The position numbers and the translations under genes were made by a program. Of a stretch of DNA of 36,773 nucleotides, positions 17,043-24,455 are shown piece after piece. Source of the stretch: Bacteroidaceae bacterium (GTDB lineage: Bacteria; Bacteroidota; Bacteroidia; Bacteroidales; Bacteroidaceae); NCBI GenBank assembly GCA_024680695.1, contig JAILBW010000228.1, forward strand, positions 1-36,773. The letters are read 5' to 3'. How positions within the stretch are numbered: position 1 is the first letter of the stretch; every line of letters starts with the position of its first letter. Below the pieces are notes generated by a model. The model searched no databases. It was not told the DNA's origin and saw only the letters and a program-made list of their open reading frames with translations.

Positions 17043-17477
17043 TTACTTTGATTCCTGATCCTTTTCTACCAGTCTCCTCAGTCTTTCGCGATCCTTTTCG
17101 CGGTCGAAGAGGCGCATGAGGCGGAGGCACTCGGCGAATGAGGCATAGCGCAGTCCTTCGCGCTCGACAACCTCTTCCACACTCACCGGCAGCCAGCCCT
17201 CCGGCCTGCGAATCTCCAGTCCCTCGCTGATGTCCACCTCGATGCCTTCCACACAGAGCTTCGTGCGTCGGCGGCAGCGAAAGAGCTGGCCTTCGTCCCA
17301 CTCCTCTTCCATTCCTTCTGGCGGGGCGGTCAGAATGTCAATGTCGTGAGGCTTCACTTCGCGGAAACCATTCAGCCACAAGGCTGCCGATCCGAAGACG
17401 ACCCATCCCGGATACCGCTCATCCAGCCACGGCGCAATGCGACGCAGAACTTGGTGTAAAGATACCGAACTCTTCAT
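17043..17477 (-). CDS. Small nucleotidyltransferase-fold protein
   Basis: This 144-residue protein has 'VFGSAALWLNG' near residue 27 followed by 'PHDIDIL' near 42. That is the GS...DxD pattern of the nucleotidyltransferase superfamily, and a further Asp in 'IEVDISEG' near 76 is a candidate third metal ligand. The remainder is helical and charged. MNT- and AbiEii-like proteins share this layout, but no HEPN or AbiEi partner is adjacent, so I would not call it a toxin. It is cytosolic with unknown substrate. The gene stands alone, with a good promoter upstream and a 22-bp repeat array directly downstream. Confidence 0.65.
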   Translation of the reverse strand: MKSSVSLHQVLRRIAPWLDERYPGWVVFGSAALWLNGFREVKPHDIDILTAPPEGMEEEWDEGQLFRCRRRTKLCVEGIEVDISEGLEIRRPEGWLPVSVEEVVEREGLRYASFAECLRLMRLFDREKDRERLRRLVEKDQESK

Positions 17478-17495
17478 TCTTCTTCATTTCCAGTG

Positions 17496-17527
17496 CAAAG
17501 GTACGACTAAGCAGGCGAAAACGCAAA
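17496..17527 (-). promoter_or_regulatory. Promoter of the nucleotidyltransferase gene
   Basis: On the minus strand this reads TTTG-N20-TACCTTTG, a near-perfect Bacteroidetes -33/-7 promoter, with the -7 box 18 nt before the ATG at 17477. Confidence 0.65.
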
Positions 17528-17680
17528 TGAATCTGCAGTTTTCTTCAACGCCAACTCCGTAGGCAGGAGCGGCAGAGCCGAGCGCCGGGCGAGAGCACTT
17601 TCTTCAACACCCGCAAGCGGGCAGAAGCGCTGCAAAGCGTCGAGCGCAGCAAAGCCAAAGTCACAATTGGATGCGATTAC

Positions 17681-17711
17681 TTGCAAATCTCGTTTCTTTG
17701 TACTACTTTTG
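17681..17711 (+). promoter_or_regulatory. Promoter of the secreted TPR gene, nearly leaderless
   Basis: TTG (17681-17683), 20 bp, then TACTTTTG (17704-17711) fits the -33/-7 consensus. The ATG at 17717 begins only 5 nt after the box, about where transcription should start, so the mRNA may have almost no 5' leader. Confidence 0.6.
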
Positions 17712-17716
17712 CAGCG

Positions 17717-18541
17717 ATGAAACGAATCGTCTCCCTAATCGTGAGTGCCCTCCTCGCACTTGTTCTTGCTGCGCAGGACTATATGCCGACGGTGCGGCAG
17801 GCACTCGATGCGCTGGCTCAGGACAGTCTCGTCGAGGCGGAGGACTGTCTGCGGCGGGCAATCAGCATGCAGCCTGCGGCGAAGTCGAATGCCATCCTGT
17901 ACGGCTATCTCGCACAGATTCGCGAGCGGCAGGGACGCTGGGAGCAGGCACTCGAATTCTATTCGCAGGGCCTTGTACTCGCCCCCTCGATGCCCGACCT
18001 CCTTCTGCGGCGCGCTGCCCTCCACTTGCAACGGGACAACGAGAATCGTGCGCTGGCCGACTACAATGCGGTACTTCTCGACAATCCCGACCACAAGGAT
18101 GCACTCTTCTTCCGCGCCTATATCTATGTGCGTCAGCGCCTCTACAAGCAGGCGCGCACCGACTATATGCACCTGCTCCGCCTGGAGCCGCAGCACGAAG
18201 ATGCCCTGCTCGGATTGGCACTACTCAACGATAAGGACCGCCGGCCGCACGAGGCAATGGAGCAGATGAATGCCCTCATCAGCCTGCATCCCACCCATGC
18301 CCGCCTCTATGCTGCGCGCGGCGGAATGGAGGAGCAGCGCAGGCAGTTCGAACTGGCCCTCATCGATTACGATCATGCTATCGAACTCGAACCGGACAAT
18401 CCCGACTACTACCTCAGCCGCGGTTCCCTCTATCTCGCCACCAAGAAGCGCCGACAGGCTCGCTCTGACTTCCGCGAAGCCCTGCGCCTCGGAGCCAACG
18501 CCGATGAAGTCGCCTCGTTGCTGAAGCAGACGCAACGTTAG
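17717..18541 (+). CDS. Secreted tetratricopeptide-repeat protein
   Basis: ATG 17717 is chosen over the TTG at 17681 of the ORF track because the signal peptide ('MKRIVSLIVSALLALVLAAQ') begins there and the TTG is the -33 element. The 274-residue product is then almost entirely TPR units of about 34 residues, seven or so in number, with recurrent 'A...Y..AL..DP'-like spacing (for example 'RALADYNAVLLDNPDHKDAL' and 'LALIDYDHAIELEPDNPDYY'). It should be a periplasmic or outer-membrane-associated scaffold for protein-protein contacts. No enzymatic motif is present. It appears monocistronic and is followed immediately by the longest 22-bp-period array. Confidence 0.8.
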   Translation: MKRIVSLIVSALLALVLAAQDYMPTVRQALDALAQDSLVEAEDCLRRAISMQPAAKSNAILYGYLAQIRERQGRWEQALEFYSQGLVLAPSMPDLLLRRAALHLQRDNENRALADYNAVLLDNPDHKDALFFRAYIYVRQRLYKQARTDYMHLLRLEPQHEDALLGLALLNDKDRRPHEAMEQMNALISLHPTHARLYAARGGMEEQRRQFELALIDYDHAIELEPDNPDYYLSRGSLYLATKKRRQARSDFREALRLGANADEVASLLKQTQR

Positions 18542-18544
18542 GTG

Positions 18545-18787
18545 TGCTCTCCTGCTTGCTGTCGCTTTGCCTCCCGCTTGCGCAAGTAATCGTCTCTGCT
18601 TGCTGTAATTTTGCCTTCCGCTTGCGCAAGTAATCGCCTCTGCTTGCTGTTGTTTTTCCTTCCGCTTGCGCAAGTAATCGCTCCTGCTTGCTGTCGCTTT
18701 GCTTCCCGCTTGCGCAAGTAGTCGCTCCTGCTTGCTGTAGTTTTGCCTTCCGCTTGCGCAAGTAATCGTCTCTGCTTGCTGTAGTTT
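18545..18787 (-). repeat. 22/44-bp-period array, class 1 on the minus strand (11 units)
   Basis: TGCTTGCTG occurs at 18553, 18597, 18641, 18685, 18729 and 18773, exactly 44 bp apart. Between them, 22 bp from each, lies GCTTGCGCAAG, so the underlying period is 22. On the minus strand alternate units read CAGCAAGCAG and TTGCGCAAGCGG. CTTGCGCAAG is a perfect palindrome. The array begins 4 nt after the TPR stop. It fills about half of the 481-bp gap before the 52-residue peptide gene; the remainder (18790-18985) shows nothing I recognise. Confidence 0.9.
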
Positions 18788-18986
18788 TTTGAGAAACAAA
18801 GTGAGGGAATGAGTGCTTCGTACGGAGAAAAGTTCTGCTTTTCGCCCCATTTTAGTCTCCAACGAATGCCCATTCGATGGCTTTGTGGCGGATTTACAAA
18901 CCATATCCAATCGTAAAACGGCGGACAGATGGCAGGAAGAAAGCCTGTTAGCGCTTGACTGCCTAACGATCGGGTCGAGGGCATCG

Positions 18987-19019
18987 AAAAAGCCCCCTCC
19001 CGAAAGGGAGAGGGCTCTT
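18987..19019 (-). terminator. Intrinsic terminator after the 52-residue peptide gene
   Basis: On the minus strand an 11-bp stem with one mismatch (GC-rich AGCCCTCTCCC / GGGAGGGGGCT), a TTTC loop and a TTTTT tract follow the peptide stop by a few bases. Confidence 0.8.
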
Positions 19020-19022
19020 GCC

Positions 19023-19181
19023 TTACTCTGCGTCGTCGTCCCAGATGTTCCAGTCATTTTCCTTTGTCAGTGCGTCACTGCCATTGACGGTTCCTTCGCC
19101 GATGGGTAGGCTGGCTGCCAGCATCTCGGTGGCCTCGCTGGAAGCTGCTTCCAGTCGAGGCGAAACATACATTTTCTTCAT
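19023..19181 (-). CDS. 52-residue acidic-tailed peptide coupled to the GLUG protein gene (not in ORF track)
   Basis: The peptide starts 'MKKMYVSPRLEAASSEATEM' and ends 'DWNIWDDDAE' before TAA. Its ATG lies one base after the TAA of the 883-residue GLUG protein on the same strand, which implies translational coupling. An intrinsic terminator closes the unit just downstream. There is no signal peptide, Cys or membrane segment; the C-terminus is acidic with two Trp. Short peptides of this general form ('MKK.Y..P..E', Met-Leu-Ala-Ala-Ser core, acidic tail) are familiar from Prevotella genomes and carry no assigned function. The position at the end of a surface-protein operon hints at a role linked to that protein. 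Confidence 0.65.
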   Translation of the reverse strand: MKKMYVSPRLEAASSEATEMLAASLPIGEGTVNGSDALTKENDWNIWDDDAE

Positions 19182-19182
19182 A

Positions 19183-21834
19183 TTACTTCAATACCTTCTT
19201 ACCATTAATAATATAGATGCCCTTCTGCATCTTCTCTACGCGGCGGCCGCTCAGGTCGTAGACGTCTTGAGCCTTTGAATCCTTGAGCTCTTGAACCATC
19301 TCAAGGCCTGTTGTTTCTTCTCCGAAGAAGAAGCCCTTCACGTCTGCAGCACCGGTGTACTCGATGTAAGCCTTGCCAGCGGGGATGGTGCCCTCGGCCT
19401 TGTAGAAGCCTACCGCACCGTTCTTCGTGGCCAGTACATACTGCGAGCCGGTGGCCTCGAATGCCTGGGCCGAGCCCTTCAGGCTGTTGTCCTTGACGGT
19501 GGCGCCGACCGTAACGGGGATGAAGCTGTAGAAGCCAGGCTTACCCTCCAGCACGACAGCCTCGCCGGCGGGGATGATGCTGGTCAGCGGACGGAGGGCA
19601 ATCCAAGGTGTGTCGACGAAGCCGCTGTAGGCAGTTACGCCTTCGGGAATCAGGACGTTGCTCTCGGCGATGTACTGCGTTGCATAGCCGGTGTCGCCAA
19701 TCTTGTTCACAATGCCGCGGGCAGCTTTTGCTTTGAACGTAGGAATGTCGTCATAGCCAATGCTCTGGCGCCATACGGGATCCTGGATGTTGCCCTGATT
19801 CAGCAGGTAGCACAGTTCGCCGCTCGGAAGACGAGGATCGGAGGCGGAGATATTGTAAGTGTTGATGAGCTTGCCGCCACCACGAATGAAGCCGTCGCCC
19901 TCGCCGTTCACTACGACGCCGATGTTGTAGGTGTTCTCGATCGTGGAGTTGTCGCCGCCAGTCCAGCCGGTGATGGCACCGCTTTCGCGACCGGAGGTTA
20001 CTTTGCCTGCGTTGTAGCAGTTGAGGATGTAGAAGTGAGCCTGACCGCCCATGTTCACACCGATGATGCCGGCACCGTTAGCTTCTTTGGCGTTGATGAC
20101 GGCCTCGTTGCCGCAGTTGATGATGCTGAGCTTCTTGCCATCAGCGGAACCGTTGGAACCGCCAACGATAGCTCCGACGTAGCTGTTGCCGCTGACAATA
20201 CCCCTCACGATTACGTTCATGATGGTAGCACCGTCGGTAGCTACGCCGAAGAGGCCCTGATAGTTCAGTGTCTGATCTTCCAGTGCAAACGTTACGGTGT
20301 GTCCCTGGCCGTCGAATGTGCCGACGTACCTGTTGGCGGGATTGCCTGCAGGCTCATATTTGACAGTCCTCATGTCAATGTCGGTTGTGAGAACGGCGTT
20401 CGATGCGGGGTTGCCTGCATTGACATACTTTGCCCACCAGAGCAGGTTGCCTGCATTGTTGAGCTGGAAGACACCGTCCACCTCGTTTGCCTGCTGACCT
20501 ACCGACTTGCAGCCTTCGCACACACCGTTGGCTCCAAAGACATGGTCTTCGACGATCGACTCTTCCTTGTTGCTCAGTACGATTTCAACGCCCTCCTTCG
20601 GAGTAATACCGTCGCAATAGAAGGAGCCGTTGGCATAGAGCTTGGCGCTGGAGGAGAGGGGAGTGGGCATAGCGTCCGTGCCGAGAGTCTGATACCAGCC
20701 CTCTGCACCCGATACGCTGCTGTTCAGCTTGTACGTCATCTGTCCGTTAGCCAGCTCAGCATTGCTTGCCTCGACGCGGAAGCTGTTGATGACGCTGGGA
20801 TTGTTGCGACCGAAGTTCTCGCCACCAGCCCAGCTGATGTCGGCTACGACCAGACAGTTCTTGATGGTAGTGCTGGCACCGCTGTTGCACCATCCCACAA
20901 AACAGCCGTTGCCGTTGCGGTTGGGGGCGCTGATCTTGCCATAGAAGGCACAGTTCTCGATGGAGGTAGCATCGTAAGTCACAGAGCAGAAGCCGCCGAT
21001 AGTGCCGTCGCCGCTCTGGCTGTCGATAATCTCGACGCTGCTGATGCAGTTGAAAATCCCGTTGAACTCGCCCTTCAGCAGGCCGCAGAAACCAGCCGTC
21101 TGGTTCTTGTCGGTAGCCGTAACCTTGCCTGCAAGCTTCAGGTTGCGCACTTTACCCTCGATGGTTCCGAAGAAGCCAAAGCGTGTACTGTACGACTCGA
21201 GGTCGATGGTCACGGTGTGGTTCTGTCCGTCGAACTCGCCGCGGAAGGGCTTCTTCTCCGTTACTCCCAGCGCCGACATACTGCCGTTCTTGTAAGCCGT
21301 ATAGTCGATGTCGGCCGTCAGCTTCACCTTGTAGCTCTGGTTGTTTACATTGTTGCGCAGCATGAATGCCAGCGTGTTCAGCTCCTCGGCCGTGCCGATG
21401 TAGATGTAGCCGTCCTCCTTGGGTGTCAGCAGGTTGGGTGTCACGGTCTGCCAGGAGAGAGTGCCCTCTTTCTTGTTGAGCGTGATGGTGTAGTACTGCC
21501 AATCCTCATTGGCGGGATTCCACTTCCAGTCGGAACCGTTGTCCGTCGTGTAGGTGTCAACGCCCGCTTCGGCAATGGCCAAGGCCTGCGTGGAGGGATG
21601 GTAGCCGTCCCAGCCGCCGAAGGAGTTGCAGATCTTGAAACCCTCGCTGCCGTGCTTCAGCAGGCCGGTCCATACAAAGACGCCTTCGCTGGTCTCCGTC
21701 ATTCTTGTACTCTGACGCATTGTGCCGTCGCCTTCCCAGCCGATGGGTGTACCGTCACCGACCAGATACATTTCCTCCGCATTGATGCCTGTTGCAGCCA
21801 TCAGCGCGAAGACAAAAGTAAAAAACTTCTTCAT
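19183..21834 (-). CDS. Surface protein with SusE/F-like and GLUG domains
   Basis: This is an 883-residue secreted protein. A signal peptide ('MKKFFTFVFALMAATGINA') is followed at about 20-130 by a SusE/F-type module ('YLVGDGTPIGWEGDGTM', 'FKICNSFGGWDGYHPS'), the kind that binds starch-like glycans. Two GLUG-type beta-helical regions follow near 135-380 and 450-690, each led by 'F.G.FDGQ(N/G)HTVT', with repeats such as 'GNSYVGAIVGGS'. The C-terminus ('VYDLSGRRVEKMQKGIYIINGKK') is a Bacteroidetes sorting-type tag, so display on the cell surface or secretion is expected. The linker before the tag is low-complexity at the DNA level. It is the first gene of a two-gene unit with the 52-residue peptide. 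Adhesion or glycan binding is likely; no catalytic motif is seen. Confidence 0.8.
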   Translation of the reverse strand: MKKFFTFVFALMAATGINAEEMYLVGDGTPIGWEGDGTMRQSTRMTETSEGVFVWTGLLKHGSEGFKICNSFGGWDGYHPSTQALAIAEAGVDTYTTDNGSDWKWNPANEDWQYYTITLNKKEGTLSWQTVTPNLLTPKEDGYIYIGTAEELNTLAFMLRNNVNNQSYKVKLTADIDYTAYKNGSMSALGVTEKKPFRGEFDGQNHTVTIDLESYSTRFGFFGTIEGKVRNLKLAGKVTATDKNQTAGFCGLLKGEFNGIFNCISSVEIIDSQSGDGTIGGFCSVTYDATSIENCAFYGKISAPNRNGNGCFVGWCNSGASTTIKNCLVVADISWAGGENFGRNNPSVINSFRVEASNAELANGQMTYKLNSSVSGAEGWYQTLGTDAMPTPLSSSAKLYANGSFYCDGITPKEGVEIVLSNKEESIVEDHVFGANGVCEGCKSVGQQANEVDGVFQLNNAGNLLWWAKYVNAGNPASNAVLTTDIDMRTVKYEPAGNPANRYVGTFDGQGHTVTFALEDQTLNYQGLFGVATDGATIMNVIVRGIVSGNSYVGAIVGGSNGSADGKKLSIINCGNEAVINAKEANGAGIIGVNMGGQAHFYILNCYNAGKVTSGRESGAITGWTGGDNSTIENTYNIGVVVNGEGDGFIRGGGKLINTYNISASDPRLPSGELCYLLNQGNIQDPVWRQSIGYDDIPTFKAKAARGIVNKIGDTGYATQYIAESNVLIPEGVTAYSGFVDTPWIALRPLTSIIPAGEAVVLEGKPGFYSFIPVTVGATVKDNSLKGSAQAFEATGSQYVLATKNGAVGFYKAEGTIPAGKAYIEYTGAADVKGFFFGEETTGLEMVQELKDSKAQDVYDLSGRRVEKMQKGIYIINGKKVLK

Positions 21835-22027
21835 TGTTTTGTTGATGAGTTAAAAAATGAGTTAATATAAATGGTAAATTAATCTGTCTGTTATCCTGCC
21901 AAAAGCATGTCTGAGGGTCTGTTATGATTCTGTCGAAGGCCTTGTCTTGAGCCTCTTCTTCCTTCCTTTGGGGAGTCGGGCGGGGGCTCTCGAAGCGCTT
22001 CTGCCACATTAATAATAATGAGCGATG

Positions 22028-22035
22028 CAAAGGTA
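22028..22035 (-). promoter_or_regulatory. -7 box for the GLUG protein gene
   Basis: On the minus strand this reads TACCTTTG, matching TAnnTTTG. The gene starts at 21834, so the transcript would have an unusually long leader of roughly 185 nt in which I recognise no riboswitch. Confidence 0.5.
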
Positions 22036-22151
22036 CGAATTTTTTCTCTATAATGCGGCATAAAACCTTTAATTTATTTCAGCCAAGCCGGAATATTGCG
22101 AAAAAGCGAAATGTAAAGAAGACTGCAACATTCCAAAGGGCCCAAAAACAC

Positions 22152-22275
22152 CACAGCAAGCAGACGCTCCCGCGACAGCAAGCAGACGCTTCCGCGACAG
22201 CAAGCAGAGGCTCCCGCGACAGCAAGCAGAGGCTCCTGCGGCAGCAAGCGGAAATTTCCGCTACTGCAAGCGGTA
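22152..22275 (+). repeat. 22-bp-period array, class 1 (6 units)
   Basis: Units start at 22155, 22177, 22199, 22221, 22243 and 22265, exactly 22 bp apart. The first four begin AGCAAGCAGA followed by a CGCTCCCGCGAC-like remainder; the last two drift to AGCAAGCGG and TGCAAGCGG. Conservation thus decays toward the right edge. It lies in the 730-bp gap between the GLUG gene start and tatC. Confidence 0.85.
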
Positions 22276-22330
22276 TTTTAATCCTCGTCAAGGTTAAGCA
22301 AAATGATAATCAACCTCCGTCGGAGTGCCG

Positions 22331-22362
22331 ATTTTGCATTTTGCATTTTGCATTTTGCATTT
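22331..22362. repeat. 7-bp microsatellite (ATTTTGC)n
   Basis: Four tandem copies of ATTTTGC between the 22-bp array and the hairpin direct repeats, in the gap downstream of tatC. Such tracts are prone to slippage. Confidence 0.8.
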
Positions 22363-22373
22363 AACCTTCGGTT

Positions 22374-22509
22374 GAGCCTGCTTCCGCTCGGGAAAGTCGA
22401 AGCGAGCTTCACTTTCCTCTCGCTTACTCGCAGCCGTGACTATCGTCGAGCCTGCTCACGCTCGGGAAAGTTCATGCAAGCATGACTTTCGTCTCGCTTA
22501 CTCGCAGCC
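22374..22509. repeat. Two 62-bp direct repeats, each with an internal hairpin
   Basis: GAGCCTGCTTCCGCTCGGGAAAGT... at 22374-22435 and a second copy at 22448-22509 share their flanks. Each centre folds: GAAAGT-C-GAAGC / GCTTC-ACTTTC in the first, GAAAGT-T-CATGC / GCATG-ACTTTC in the second. Differences within the stem are paired, so the structure is kept while sequence changes. Confidence 0.7.
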
Positions 22510-22564
22510 TTTGCATTTGAAAAAAGAGTAAGGTGCAGATTATACCTCTTGCCGGGAAGGGGAG

Positions 22565-23413
22565 TCAGACGGCTTGAACCTCATGGCCCGATGTGTTGTC
22601 CGTCTCGTCGTCATCGTCGGGTTCGTCTTCCTTCACCACTCGGATGGAGAGTTCGTAGAGCAGGTAGAGGGGTACGAAGACGACCATCAGCGTGAAGGGG
22701 TCGCCGCTGGGGGTGATGATGGCAGCCAGTACGAGCAGGCCCACAACGGCATGCTTCTTATACTCGCGAAGGAGGCTCCTGCGCAGGACGCCCAGAGAGG
22801 AGAGAAGCCAGGCGAGCAGGGGCATCTCGAAGACCAGGCCCATCACGATGATGAGCATCGAGAAGTTGCCGATGTAGTTGGAGAGGTTGATTTGGTTGGT
22901 GATGTTCGGGCTCAGGGTGTACTCGGTCAGGAAACGGAAGGTGAACGGGAACACCAGCAGGTAGCCGACAGCGCAGCCGACGAAGAACATCAGTGTGCCA
23001 CCGATGAAGGCGGGGCGGATGTTGCGGATTTCGTTCTCGAAGAGGGCGGGCTCGATGAATCGCCATATCTCATAGACCATGTAGGGGAAGGCCACTATGG
23101 CAGCCATGTAGAAAGAGGTCTTGATGTGTATCATGAAGGGGCCCGTGACCTCGATGTTGATGATTTCGACCTTGAAGTCGGGATCGAAGGTCATCAGGCC
23201 GAAGCTGAGCTTCGTGAGCCATTTGTATACGAAGAAGTCGCTCGACGTTGCGGCCATCACAAAGTCGTCGAAGATGTGGGGCATTGCCCAAAACCATACA
23301 ATGAAGGCTACGAAAATCACGCAGGCGATGCGGAACAGTGCCCAGCGCAGTACCTCGAGATGGTCCCAGAAGGACATGCCCTCGCCCTCTCTCTCTTCTG
23401 TCTCGTCGGTCAT
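22565..23413 (-). CDS. tatC: Sec-independent protein translocase TatC
   Basis: This 282-residue inner-membrane protein has six predicted membrane helices. 'SFWDHLEVLRW' at residues 14-24 is the TatC N-terminal signal-recognition motif (FxxHLxELR-like). The large first periplasmic loop around residues 50-95 is longer than in E. coli TatC. 'FPYMVYEIWRFIEPAL' near 130 and 'ITPSGDPFTL' near 245 are further family signatures. TatC binds twin-arginine signal peptides and, with TatA, exports folded proteins. It is the last gene of the minus-strand operon that also contains tatA and a clear Tat substrate. A strong hairpin separates it from the upstream epimerase gene. Confidence 0.95.
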   Translation of the reverse strand: MTDETEEREGEGMSFWDHLEVLRWALFRIACVIFVAFIVWFWAMPHIFDDFVMAATSSDFFVYKWLTKLSFGLMTFDPDFKVEIINIEVTGPFMIHIKTSFYMAAIVAFPYMVYEIWRFIEPALFENEIRNIRPAFIGGTLMFFVGCAVGYLLVFPFTFRFLTEYTLSPNITNQINLSNYIGNFSMLIIVMGLVFEMPLLAWLLSSLGVLRRSLLREYKKHAVVGLLVLAAIITPSGDPFTLMVVFVPLYLLYELSIRVVKEDEPDDDDETDNTSGHEVQAV

Positions 23414-23443
23414 AGTGTGTGTCTCTCTCTTTCGTTCGTAGAA

Positions 23444-23484
23444 ATGATGGGCTGCGCACCTTCATGTTGCGCGCAACCCATCAT
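23444..23484 (-). terminator. Intercistronic hairpin before tatC (attenuator or processing site)
   Basis: ATGATGGGCTGCGC and GCGCAACCCATCAT can pair over 13 of 14 positions around a 13-nt loop. On the minus strand it is followed only by TTTCT, so it is a weak terminator at most. It lies between the epimerase stop and the tatC start. Confidence 0.5.
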
Positions 23485-23502
23485 GCGTTTTTCATTGCGG
23501 TG

Positions 23503-24414
23503 TCAATTGTTGTAGGAGGGTTTCACGAAGTCGGCGTTCAGCAGGTAGTCGATGCTGGCCTTCATGCCCTCGAGGATGGTGGGTGCGTTGCAGCCCTCGA
23601 GCTCAACCACTGGGTACTTGGTGCCCGCTACGTCGAAGTTGTTGAAGATGGCATCGAAGCCTACCATGCCGCTCTGGCCCAGTTCGCGGTCGTCCTTGAT
23701 GTGGAGCAGGGTGAAGCGGCCGGGATACTTCTTGAAGTAGTTGACGGGGCTCACCTGTCCGCGTACGGCCCAATAGACATCCATCTCGAAGAATACCTTG
23801 TCGGCGTCGGTGTGCTCGACCATATAGTCGTACCACACTTTGTCCTCGACGCGACCGAACTCGTGGGAGTGGTTGTGATAGCCGAACTTCATGCCGGCGG
23901 CATTAGCCATCTCGCCGATCTTGTTCAGATAGTTGCAGATAACGTCGGCCTCGGCCAGCGTGCGGGGATAGTTTACGCCGGGGTTGACGATGTACTTCAT
24001 GCCAGCGCGCTTGTGGCAGTCGATGCACTGCTCCCACCACTTGAGGGCTTCGGGAAACTCGCCGCTCTGGAGTTCCTCGTCGTTCAGGTTGTGCCCTACA
24101 TGGCTGGAGAGGACTTCCATGCCGGCGGCTTCGATGTCGGCCTTAAACTGTTCGGGCTCTACGCCATAGAGCTTACCGTCGCCGTAGTTGGCGGCTTCGA
24201 TGGCCGTATAGCCCATGTCGGCAAGGGCCTTCAGCGTGGACTCGTGGTTCTCGGCATACTTACCGGGGTCGCCAATGAGTTCGCGTACGCTGTACATCTG
24301 GAATGCGACATCTTTCTTTATCGGCTCGGCGGGCTTGTTGTCGCAGCATGAGGTCAGGCAGAGGCTCAGCAGTCCGACGGCCAAGAGGCTAACGCTTGAA
24401 AATAACTTCTTCAT
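23503..24414 (-). CDS. Lipoprotein sugar phosphate isomerase/epimerase-like (xylose isomerase-like TIM barrel)
   Basis: The ORF-track start at 24435 is a TTG; the ATG at 24414 ('MKKLFSSVSLLAVGLLSLCLTSCC') gives a clean lipoprotein signal with lipobox Cys. The mature protein is an AP endonuclease 2-type TIM barrel: 'FQMYSVRELIG' at the start, 'ADMGYTAIEAANYG' near 60, 'KFGYHNHSHEF' near 175 with metal-ligand His residues, 'FFEMDVYWAVRGQVSP' and 'LLHIKD' further on. This fold isomerises, epimerises or eliminates sugars and keto-sugars with a divalent metal. Membrane anchoring outside the cytoplasm matches the exported DUF1080 and Tat oxidoreductase of the same operon. Its exact reaction, perhaps lyase or isomerase on 3-keto sugars, is inferred from context. 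Confidence 0.85.
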   Translation of the reverse strand: MKKLFSSVSLLAVGLLSLCLTSCCDNKPAEPIKKDVAFQMYSVRELIGDPGKYAENHESTLKALADMGYTAIEAANYGDGKLYGVEPEQFKADIEAAGMEVLSSHVGHNLNDEELQSGEFPEALKWWEQCIDCHKRAGMKYIVNPGVNYPRTLAEADVICNYLNKIGEMANAAGMKFGYHNHSHEFGRVEDKVWYDYMVEHTDADKVFFEMDVYWAVRGQVSPVNYFKKYPGRFTLLHIKDDRELGQSGMVGFDAIFNNFDVAGTKYPVVELEGCNAPTILEGMKASIDYLLNADFVKPSYNN

Positions 24415-24455
24415 CTTTTCTTTGTTTTCTTTCAATGGTTTGATTCTCTCTCTGT

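Noticed and set aside
17043-17477. Nucleotidyltransferase as an AbiEii or MNT toxin-antitoxin component
   Set aside because: There is no partner gene on either side.
18221-19057. 278-, 148- and 115-residue minus-strand ORFs across the 18545 array
   Set aside because: A 22-bp repeat is open in several frames by composition; the ORFs have no start context and consist of rotated repeat translation.
19291-21870. 859-residue plus-strand ORF
   Set aside because: Shadow of the GLUG protein gene, which has signal peptide, domains and tag on the minus strand.
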